A stretch of DNA of 38,475 nt from Micavibrio sp964400125 (GTDB lineage Bacteria > Pseudomonadota > Alphaproteobacteria > Micavibrionales > Micavibrionaceae), in the NCBI GenBank assembly GCA_964400125.1, contig CAYNSR010000018.1, positions 1-38,475 of the forward strand, read 5' to 3'. The stretch's first letter is position 1; each line of letters opens with the position of its first letter. The notes under the pieces were generated by a model. It saw only the letters and a list, made by a program, of their open reading frames with translations, ran no database searches and was not told the DNA's origin. Below, piece after piece: positions 32,080 through 38,475 of this stretch. The translations under genes were made by a program, and so were the position numbers.

Positions 32080-33439
32080 TGGGGAGGGTATCCACGATTT
32101 TTGTTGGTGTGACTCCGGCAGGGTTTCCGACCAGTACGGTTACCTGTTTTTTATGGTCGAGCAGTTTTTGTGCAACCCGGCGGATATCGGAGATGGTAAC
32201 AGAAGAAATTTTTTCACTGACCGTATCGAGATAGGTGGAAGGAAGGTCGTCAAGCTGCATCGATAGCATCATCCCGGCGATATTGTCGGTAGATGTCAGC
32301 GCGAGCGGCATGGAGCCGATCAGATATGATTTTGCATTTTCCAGCTCCTGCGGCGTAATATCGCTGTCGCGCATTCTCGACCATTCGGCATCGATCAGGT
32401 CGAGAACAGTTTTGACGCTGTCGTTTTTTGTCGATGTCTGCAAGGACAGGGTCGGGGCATGGTTGAGGCCGACGAAACTGGTGTAGATGCCATAAGTCAG
32501 ACCACGTTTTTCGCGGACTTCCTCCATCAGGCGGGAGCCGAAACCGGAGCTGCCGAGGATAAAATTCATGATTTGCGCTGCATGCCAGTCCGGGTCCTTG
32601 CGGTCGATTCCATCCTGTGTACGCTGGATGATGGTCTGTGGCTGGTCCTTGTGCATCAGGATGACGGTGCCGGGATTGCGAATTTTTAAATCCGGTGTGT
32701 TTGCGGCGGGCGCTGTTTCCGGCAATGCGCCGAAGACTGTGTCGAGGAGCGGCCCCAGTTCGGCGGCAGTGATATCACCCGCGACGGCGATGCGCAGGCG
32801 GTCGCGGGAGAGATGCGTCTTTAAAAAATCGCGCAAGTCGTCTGCAGTAATCGCGGCAAGGCTGCTTATCGTGCCGCCGCTGTTTCTGGCGTAGGGATGT
32901 CCGGCATAGGCGGTATCGTTCATCAGCCTTGCCGCAACCCAGTCGGGGCTAGACATGGCGCTGCGGATTCGGCTGATGTTGGCATCTTTCATCCGTTGCA
33001 GCGGTTCGGCGTCGAAACGCGGTTCGTTCAGGGACATGCGTAGCAGGTCGAAGCCCAGCGCGCTGTGGCGGGTCAGCATTTTCAGCGCGCCGTGAAAATC
33101 GTCACGCCCACTGCTGTAGCCGAGGCTGATGGAGTTGTCCGCGAGCGTTTTTTGGAAGGTCTGGCTGTCGAGTTCTCCGGCCCCTTCATCAAGCGTATTG
33201 GATAAAAGCTGGGCGGTGCCCTGATTGTCGTCGCGGTCATTTACGGCTCCCGCCCCGGCAAAGGCGAAATCAACGGCGATAACCGGTACGGAATGATCTT
33301 CGACCAGCCATGCGATAATGCCGCCGGGACTGGTGATTTCGTGGATATCAAGGAAACGGTCGCCTTTTGTCGCAAAAGCCGGGAGGGCGCAAAACAGCAG
33401 AATAAGGCACAGACCAGAGTGGGCGAGGCGGCGCAGCAT
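32069..33439 (-). CDS. M16-family peptidase-like subunit without the zinc motif
   Basis: This 456-residue protein has a signal peptide (LCLILLFCALPAFA, residues 9-22) and the M16 fold of two homologous halves. The zinc motif HxxEH is absent; the matching site reads GTAQLLSNTLDEGAGE. It should be the non-catalytic partner of the M16 peptidase just upstream, like the paired active/inactive subunits of mitochondrial processing peptidase. The C-terminal half carries the RGLTYGIYTS-type segment. Its ATG shares one base with the stop of the active gene; its end overlaps pgi. Confidence 0.9.
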   Translation of the reverse strand: MLRRLAHSGLCLILLFCALPAFATKGDRFLDIHEITSPGGIIAWLVEDHSVPVIAVDFAFAGAGAVNDRDDNQGTAQLLSNTLDEGAGELDSQTFQKTLADNSISLGYSSGRDDFHGALKMLTRHSALGFDLLRMSLNEPRFDAEPLQRMKDANISRIRSAMSSPDWVAARLMNDTAYAGHPYARNSGGTISSLAAITADDLRDFLKTHLSRDRLRIAVAGDITAAELGPLLDTVFGALPETAPAANTPDLKIRNPGTVILMHKDQPQTIIQRTQDGIDRKDPDWHAAQIMNFILGSSGFGSRLMEEVREKRGLTYGIYTSFVGLNHAPTLSLQTSTKNDSVKTVLDLIDAEWSRMRDSDITPQELENAKSYLIGSMPLALTSTDNIAGMMLSMQLDDLPSTYLDTVSEKISSVTISDIRRVAQKLLDHKKQVTVLVGNPAGVTPTKIVDTLPNVE

Positions 33440-34848
33440 TATGGGGTTTCCTCCGATTTTACTTGTACATGGGCTTCGGGCGGGAGGACATAGCCGGTGA
33501 TGCGGGCGGTATTTTCCGTCAGATAACGTTTTGCCACATCTTGTACTTGCGCGGCGGTAACGGCGTCAATGTCATAGGGCCAGTATTCGACATCGTCGAG
33601 GTTTGATCCTGTTATCAGGGCTTGTCCGATAGTACGGGCTGGACCGGACAGGCTGTCGCGGGCGAAGGCGGCACCATCCATTAGCCGTGTTTTTGCGTCT
33701 TTCAATTCGTCATCGGTGATGCCGTGATCGCCGACCAGTTGCAATTGTTGCAGAAAAGCCTTTTCAACGATCTCCGGCGTGACGTTTTCCGCCGGAACCA
33801 GTCCGGCGGAAATGGTGCCGAGATGGCGGGTCTGGCCGTGATAGCCCATGCTGGCCGAGGTTGCGATTTTTTGTTCGACCACCATGGATTTATAAAGGCG
33901 GCTGGCAGGCGATCCGCTCATGATTTCCATCAAGACGTCGAGCGCGAGGGAATCCTGTTTGTTCATGATTGCACCGGGCGCACGGGCCATCCACATGACG
34001 ACAGGCTGGCGGATACGGGCATCGCGCATGAGGTAGCGGGCCTCTCCCGGGAAGGGTGCTGGTTGGGCAAAGGCAGTTTTGGGCACCGGACGGGCGGGGA
34101 TAGTGCCGTAGATTTCAGTGGCCAGCGGTTTCATATCTGCCGCCGTGATGTCCCCGGCGACAACCAGAATGGCATTGTTCGGCGCATACCACCGCTGGTG
34201 AAAATCCAGCGCATCGTCGCGGGTCAGGGTATCGACCTCGTGCCCCCAGCCGATCACCGGCGTGGCGTAAGGATGGCCGGGAAACAGGGCATAACGCAGT
34301 TGTTCGGCAAACCAGGAGCGCGGGTCGTTTTCGGTGGTCTGGCGGCGTTCTTCAAGGATGACCAGTTGTTCCGATTCAAATTCGGATTGCGGCAGGGTAA
34401 TGCCGCGCATGCGGTCGGCTTCCATCGTCATGACATCGCGCAGCCTTGTGGCGGCGATGTTCTGGAAGTAGGCGGTGTAATCCTGTGTGGTGAAGGCGTT
34501 GTCGTTTCCGCCCATGGCGCGTACACGCTTTGAAAATTCCCCCGGAGGCACGTTTTCTGAACCCTTGAACATCAAATGTTCAAGAAAATGGGCCAGCCCG
34601 CTTTTGCCCGGCGTTTCATCGGCGGCCCCGACGCCGTACCATACCATATGGGTTACGACCGGCGCGCGCGGATTGGGGATGACCACGACGCGCATGCCGT
34701 TTTCCAGCGTGAAGCTTTCCGCGCCAAAAACTTTTTGTCGGGCGGGGGATGCCGCCGTGTCCGGGGCAGGGTCTTGCGCCCGGACCGGCCCCGGGGTCAG
34801 GGCCAGAAACGCGAGCAGGGCGAAAAGGGGGAAAACATTGATTCTCAT
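33439..34848 (-). CDS. M16-family zinc metallopeptidase, catalytic subunit
   Basis: A signal peptide (MRINVFPLFALLAFLALTPG, then PVRAQ) precedes the M16 N-terminal domain. The zinc motif HFLEHLMFKG is at residues 87-96, giving His87, the catalytic Glu90 and His91. A second Glu in LVILEERR, about 75 residues later, is the likely third ligand. It is expected to degrade peptides in the periplasm with its inactive partner. I chose the Met at 34848 because it starts a good signal peptide; a start at 34878 is also open. Neither has a convincing ribosome-binding site. Confidence 0.92.
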   Translation of the reverse strand: MRINVFPLFALLAFLALTPGPVRAQDPAPDTAASPARQKVFGAESFTLENGMRVVVIPNPRAPVVTHMVWYGVGAADETPGKSGLAHFLEHLMFKGSENVPPGEFSKRVRAMGGNDNAFTTQDYTAYFQNIAATRLRDVMTMEADRMRGITLPQSEFESEQLVILEERRQTTENDPRSWFAEQLRYALFPGHPYATPVIGWGHEVDTLTRDDALDFHQRWYAPNNAILVVAGDITAADMKPLATEIYGTIPARPVPKTAFAQPAPFPGEARYLMRDARIRQPVVMWMARAPGAIMNKQDSLALDVLMEIMSGSPASRLYKSMVVEQKIATSASMGYHGQTRHLGTISAGLVPAENVTPEIVEKAFLQQLQLVGDHGITDDELKDAKTRLMDGAAFARDSLSGPARTIGQALITGSNLDDVEYWPYDIDAVTAAQVQDVAKRYLTENTARITGYVLPPEAHVQVKSEETP

Positions 34849-34897
34849 GGAAAAAAATGTAGCGCATAAAGGTGGCATTTCCTAGGCGCAGAGAGGT

Positions 34898-34926
34898 TTG
34901 ACAGAGTGGTCATTCCCGTGTTTTAT
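34898..34926 (+). promoter_or_regulatory. Promoter of the 287-residue orphan gene
   Basis: TTGACA (34898-34903), a 17-base spacer and TTTTAT (34921-34926) precede the + strand gene at 34964. The -35 is perfect, and the -10 matches four of six. The gap is also the upstream region of the divergent M16 pair. Confidence 0.55.
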
Positions 34927-34963
34927 CATAATCAATAAAAAATATTGAAACAGGGGAAAAAGA

Positions 34964-35827
34964 ATGAGCAATCCGCATTTTCCGGAAAGTCAGATTGAAA
35001 TCAGCCCGTATGATTGGGACCTCCATTACAAGACCGCGCTGGAACTGACCTGTCTGGAGCGTATGGACATGAAGGTGGATCGCGATCAGCTAGATATGGA
35101 TATGTTGCGCCAGCTTGTGCTCAAAGGCCCTCATGGCGATGCCCCGACGGATGAAGACGCAAGGTTTGTTGACGGGGATCTTCTGGCGGCTTATGTGCCG
35201 AAGCGTCTTATCTATCTGGCGGCGCTGATTTTCGAGGATGTCAATGTGATCGGGGAGCGTGCCGACAGGGTGGCGCGGTCCATGGAATCCTTCGTTTCCT
35301 TTTTCCCTGAAGAAAAATTTTCCAAGGGGCTGCATCGTATGGCCGATGAGGCGGAGATACAGATCCGGAATCTGGCGGCGCGGATCAAGGGGTTTCGCCG
35401 GATCGTGGCAACATCCATCCCGGACGGTTTTGGCGAGGCGGCGCTGGCCGCCCGGCAGCGTATGGTTTCTTCCTTGCGGGAAGATTTTCGCGATCACGCC
35501 GGATATGAAGACCCCGCACCGCTTTCCGCGCGCCTTCCTGTTTTGGCGGCGGAGTATCATCATCTGTCCGTTCTGGGGCTGAAACAGGCTTGTGTTGAAA
35601 AGAAAATCGCCGAGGAATGCCTGTGCGTGGCGGCGACTGAAAAAGTGCTGCGAAAACAGTTCAGTGCGGCGAGCAATCTCGACACCCGTGCGTTTCAGGG
35701 GCTGGCCACGGCATCGTTGCTGAATGCGATGAGCGATCTGGAATATGCCGCGACCTTGCGCAACAGCCTCTATATGATGGACCAGATCAACCGCCCGTTC
35801 TTTCCATCGGTGGTGTTTGCGCTTTAA
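34964..35827 (+). CDS. Hypothetical helical protein, 287 residues
   Basis: I do not recognise this protein. It looks soluble and mostly alpha-helical, with no signal peptide or membrane segment. The N-terminal quarter is acidic and Met-rich (LERMDMKVDRDQLDMDMLRQ). The middle has amphipathic stretches such as GLHRMADEAEIQIRNLAARI. An AGGGGAAAAAG site and a good promoter precede the ATG. It is the only + strand gene in the last 11 kb and converges on the DUF3035 gene, with the two stop codons overlapping by four bases. Confidence 0.8.
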   Translation: MSNPHFPESQIEISPYDWDLHYKTALELTCLERMDMKVDRDQLDMDMLRQLVLKGPHGDAPTDEDARFVDGDLLAAYVPKRLIYLAALIFEDVNVIGERADRVARSMESFVSFFPEEKFSKGLHRMADEAEIQIRNLAARIKGFRRIVATSIPDGFGEAALAARQRMVSSLREDFRDHAGYEDPAPLSARLPVLAAEYHHLSVLGLKQACVEKKIAEECLCVAATEKVLRKQFSAASNLDTRAFQGLATASLLNAMSDLEYAATLRNSLYMMDQINRPFFPSVVFAL

Positions 35828-36339
35828 TCCTCGATCACCGGAGTTTCGCCTGTGGTGACGGGGTTTCCTTCCTCGGTGTTTTTCTTCAGGCGTTTAGCTT
35901 CGGCCGTTGCGTCGACAACGGTTGCGGGGGGGAGCTGGTCTCCGCCGATATTCATCAGCTTTTTGATGACAGGTTCGTTTTCCCGCCGGGTGTTGGCGGC
36001 TTCGTAATCGACGAGGCTGCGGATATCGGGATCGGCGGCGGTATTGGCAAGGAGGGCGGTTTCACCCGGGGTCAATCCGTCGGCGCGCGCGGCGGCCTCG
36101 GACCCCAGTACGGCGGTACGGGCCTGTTCGGCCATGGCCTGTTCCTGCGGTCGTGCCGCGCCGGGTTGCGGCGGGCGCAGGGTGAATTCCGGTGGCATTT
36201 CCAAAGGCGCGCGCTTGACCACAGCGAATTCATCAGGAGATGTGCGGGTCAGGCCCAGTTCCTTTTTGGCGCTGTCGCATCCCGTCATGGTCGCGGCGGA
36301 AAGGATTGTCAGGGTAGCAAGCAAAAATTTACGCATCAT
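35824..36339 (-). CDS. DUF3035-type outer-membrane lipoprotein
   Basis: The 171-residue product starts with a lipoprotein signal: MMRKFLLATLTILSAATMTG then Cys21 as the lipidated residue. The body has the DUF3035 pattern with TSPDEFAVVKRAPLEMPPEF and LRPPQPG, followed by a charged, probably disordered part. The family is common next to lspA in alphaproteobacteria; its function is unknown. Its start overlaps the end of lspA by 11 bases, so a lipoprotein and its own signal peptidase are cotranslated. Confidence 0.85.
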   Translation of the reverse strand: MMRKFLLATLTILSAATMTGCDSAKKELGLTRTSPDEFAVVKRAPLEMPPEFTLRPPQPGAARPQEQAMAEQARTAVLGSEAAARADGLTPGETALLANTAADPDIRSLVDYEAANTRRENEPVIKKLMNIGGDQLPPATVVDATAEAKRLKKNTEEGNPVTTGETPVIED

Positions 36340-36910
36340 GTGGTGTGGCCTCTTTCCCGGCGGAGGGGTGTGGTTTCGGTTCGAAGAATAAACTATGGAT
36401 CAGCAACATGGCAATCCCGATGCAGATAGTGGAATCGGCGATATTAAAGGCCGGCCAGTGCCATCCGGCAACATGGAAATCAAGAAAATCCGCCACCGCG
36501 CCGAAGCGCACCCGGTCGAGCATGTTGCCGAGTGCGCCGCCGATGATAAAAATCAGCCCGCAGGCGGTCAGGGGGCTGTTTGTCCGGTGCAGCCAGACGA
36601 TAAAGGCGACGACGATGCCGGTCGCGAGCGTCAGCAAAAGCAGCGGACCATAGGTGGTGTCGCCATTGAACAGGCCGAAGCTGATACCCTTGTTCCAGAC
36701 CATCACCAGATTAAAAAAGGGCAAAATATCGATCTGCGTGTAGGGCATGCGGTCTTGCGCGGTCAGCAACCATTGCAGGAACGGCATGCCGCTGGCATCG
36801 GCGCGTTCGGGCAGAACGCGGGATTTGACGACATGTTCCACCACCCACCATTTGCTGACCTGGTCGGAAAAGAAAATCAGGAATATCGCGGCAAAATGAG
36901 GAAGGCGCAT
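36329..36910 (-). CDS. lspA: Lipoprotein signal peptidase (signal peptidase II)
   Basis: LspA cleaves the signal peptide from prolipoproteins after lipidation. The 193-residue membrane protein has DQVSK (16-20), WNKGISFG (72-79), GGALGNMLDRVRFGAVADF (124-142) and FNIADS (155-160). Asp141 and Asp159 are the catalytic aspartates. Compared with E. coli LspA, about 27 extra residues lie between the first and second motifs (roughly 31-58), in the periplasmic region. It lies between clpS and the DUF3035 lipoprotein gene. Confidence 0.96.
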   Translation of the reverse strand: MRLPHFAAIFLIFFSDQVSKWWVVEHVVKSRVLPERADASGMPFLQWLLTAQDRMPYTQIDILPFFNLVMVWNKGISFGLFNGDTTYGPLLLLTLATGIVVAFIVWLHRTNSPLTACGLIFIIGGALGNMLDRVRFGAVADFLDFHVAGWHWPAFNIADSTICIGIAMLLIHSLFFEPKPHPSAGKEATPHDA

Positions 36911-36931
36911 GACGGATGTTTGTTCTTTCTG

Positions 36932-37339
36932 CTAGACGGGTTGTGTTATCGCGTGCAGAGGGTGGCCGTTTTTCCGTGATTCCCCGATGACCTGCGCGGC
37001 CTTGGCTTCGGCGATATCGCAGCCATAGGTGCCGCAAACCGTCTTACCGTCACGGTGAATTTCAAGAGTTTTGATCGCGGCGGTCAGGGCAGACATGCCA
37101 AAGACGCGCTGGAGAAGATTTTCAACGAAGCTGACCGGCGTATAATCGTCGTTCAGGATAATGACATGGTACTGGCGCGGCGTTTCTATTTTCTTTTGCT
37201 CGGTCGTGTCGAGCGCGGTGTCCCCGCCGGGTGCTGCGGGGGAATGACAGGAGATGCCGACGATGCCAACGCTGGCGCAGGTGAAATCGAAACGGTTTTC
37301 GGTCAGTTCGAATTCAGAACCGTCAATGCGCATTGTCAT
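36932..37339 (-). CDS. clpS: ClpS-family adaptor (N-end rule), with N-terminal extension
   Basis: ClpS delivers N-degron substrates to ClpAP. The core from about residue 57 (YHVIILNDDYTPVSFVENLL) and the end (EAKAAQVIGESRKNGHPLHAI) fit the family. They include the NDDYTP segment and the substrate-pocket region. About 55 residues precede the core, more than usual, with two Cys and no clear fold. No alternative start lies closer to the core; two ATGs stand at 37339 and 37333. The gene begins one base after the ileS stop and sits away from clpA, which is not in this window. Confidence 0.9.
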   Translation of the reverse strand: MTMRIDGSEFELTENRFDFTCASVGIVGISCHSPAAPGGDTALDTTEQKKIETPRQYHVIILNDDYTPVSFVENLLQRVFGMSALTAAIKTLEIHRDGKTVCGTYGCDIAEAKAAQVIGESRKNGHPLHAITQPV

Positions 37340-37340
37340 T

Positions 37341-38475
37341 TCAGGCCGCCTTTCTGTTCTTCATATACCAGCGTACGGCATCGGCGTCGCGCGCGGAAAG
37401 GTCTGGATAATCCGGATCGGTTCCGACATCGGGTAGAATTTTCCAGCAACGCTGGCATTTTTTCCCTTCGGCCTTGCCGAAAACGGTCGCCACACCCGCG
37501 ACATCGGGCAGGCGGAAGGCGTTTGCCGGAATGTCCGCCCCGACTTTAACCGTGATCTGTGATGTGATGCAAATTTCGGAAAAATCAACCCCTTCGATGG
37601 TGCCGGGCAGATACAGCACGGGATGCGCCTCGAGCGAGGAGCCGATGATTTTTTCTGCCCGTTTCGGTTCCAGCGCGCCGAGGACGACACGGCGAACATC
37701 CATCACCTGCCGCCATTTTTCTTCCAGCGCCGGATTGGACCACGCGGCGGGGAGGTCAGGGAACATGCGCAAATGGACACTGTCCGCGTCTGCGAAAACG
37801 CCATGCGGGCGGTGACCCCATGCCTCTTCCGTCGTGTAGCACAGATAAGGCGCAAGCCACGCGGTCAGGCAGTTGAAAATCTCCGCCATGACCGTGCGGG
37901 CGGCGCGGCGTTCGAACAGATCGGGGCGATCGCAGTAGAGGCGGTCCTTGCGGATGTCGAAATAAAATGCCGAGAGCTCATTGGTGCAAAAATTATGCAA
38001 GGTATGAATCAGACGGCTGAAATCGTAATCTGCGATGCAGGATTTAACGGTGTTATCCATGTCTTTCAGCCAGTGCAGGACCAATTGCTCCAGCTCCGGC
38101 ATGTTTTTGTATTCGGAAGGTTGCAGTTTTTCCGACGCGCTGAAGCCATCGAGCGCGCCAAGCAGATAGCGGAACGTATTGCGGATGCGGCGGTAAAGAT
38201 CGCCAGTCAGTTTGATGGTGTCTTTCGAAATGCGGATATCCTCGCTGTAATCCGAAAGCATCGCCCAGAGGCGGACGATATCCGCGCCATGCACATCGAT
38301 CATTTCCAGCGGATCGACGACATTGCCCAGCGACTTGGACATTTTGTAGCCCTTCTCATCAAGGACAAAGCCGTGTGTGAGAACGGTTTTGAACGGCGCT
38401 TCGCCGCGCGTGCCACAGGATTCGAGCAGCGAGGAATGGAACCAGCCGCGATGCTGGTCGGAGCCTTCGAGATAC
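37341..38475 (-). CDS. ileS: Isoleucyl-tRNA synthetase, C-terminal part (cut by window edge)
   Basis: The frame enters from the right edge with YLEGSDQHRGWFHSSLLES, a hallmark of IleRS, and continues through GYKMSKSLGN (the KMSKS ATP-binding loop). The anticodon-binding domain follows (YLLGALDGFS, then LHNFCTNELSAFYFDIRKDRL). The C-terminal zinc region keeps the first CxxC (KCQRCWK), but the second pair reads LSARDADAV, with Ser and Asp where Cys is expected. The start of the gene lies outside the window. Confidence 0.97.
   Translation of the reverse strand, partial: YLEGSDQHRGWFHSSLLESCGTRGEAPFKTVLTHGFVLDEKGYKMSKSLGNVVDPLEMIDVHGADIVRLWAMLSDYSEDIRISKDTIKLTGDLYRRIRNTFRYLLGALDGFSASEKLQPSEYKNMPELEQLVLHWLKDMDNTVKSCIADYDFSRLIHTLHNFCTNELSAFYFDIRKDRLYCDRPDLFERRAARTVMAEIFNCLTAWLAPYLCYTTEEAWGHRPHGVFADADSVHLRMFPDLPAAWSNPALEEKWRQVMDVRRVVLGALEPKRAEKIIGSSLEAHPVLYLPGTIEGVDFSEICITSQITVKVGADIPANAFRLPDVAGVATVFGKAEGKKCQRCWKILPDVGTDPDYPDLSARDADAVRWYMKNRKAA

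Noticed and set aside
1..38475. tRNA, rRNA and CRISPR arrays
   Set aside because: I looked for tRNA T-loop patterns, rRNA motifs and regularly spaced direct repeats and saw none. A covariance-model scan would be needed to exclude a small RNA.

Overview
The window reads as a chromosomal segment of an alphaproteobacterium. Evidence for this is the ATP12-type F1-ATPase chaperone, the order degP-like/rarA/crcB/rluC/ATP12, a DUF3035 lipoprotein next to lspA, a paired active and inactive M16 peptidase, and a zinc-free 101-residue S14. The lineage below class cannot be fixed from sequence alone; a Micavibrio- or Rhodospirillales-like organism is a guess. The first 23 kb is dense and GC-rich. Some stretches (17.5-18.1 kb and 23.5-26.8 kb) look more AT-rich by eye and hold most of the accessory material.

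Region 1 (1-15964, + strand) is the S10-spc-alpha ribosomal superoperon. It runs from the end of tuf through rpsJ, rplC, rplD, rplW, rplB, rpsS, rplV, rpsC, rplP, rpmC, rpsQ, rplN, rplX, rplE, rpsN, rpsH, rplF, rplR, rpsE, rpmD, rplO, secY, adk, a degenerate ThiE/TenI-like gene, rpsM, rpsK, rpoA and rplQ, and closes at a strong terminator. Several ribosomal proteins carry Ala/Lys/Glu-rich tails. Two hairpins precede secY. A near-consensus promoter followed by a 10-bp stem-loop starts the rpsM part, and a perfect 35-bp palindromic element lies between rpsK and rpoA.

Region 2 (16071-23439, + strand) is an envelope and housekeeping cluster: a Do-type periplasmic protease, RarA, CrcB, an RluC-type pseudouridine synthase, a 28-residue membrane micropeptide, an AsmA-like protein and ATP12. 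From crcB on, these genes are closely packed and mostly joined by stop-start overlaps. Between the protease and rarA lies a foreign-looking segment: a broken copy of the rarA 5' end, then an opposite-strand orphan gene with its own promoter.

Region 3 (23440-26814) is accessory. It has a secreted subtilisin-like protease with two C-terminal Ig-like domains, a strong stem-loop, a pseudopilin-like protein with tandem cysteine-bounded repeats, and a MITE-like element with 18-19 bp terminal inverted repeats.

Region 4 (26815-38475) is mostly on the - strand. Read in transcription order it has ileS (cut by the window edge), clpS, lspA, a DUF3035 lipoprotein, an M16 peptidase pair, pgi, a pentapeptide-repeat protein, mutL and a small membrane protein. 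One unrecognised 287-residue gene lies on the + strand inside it with its own promoter. No rRNA, tRNA or CRISPR array was seen.
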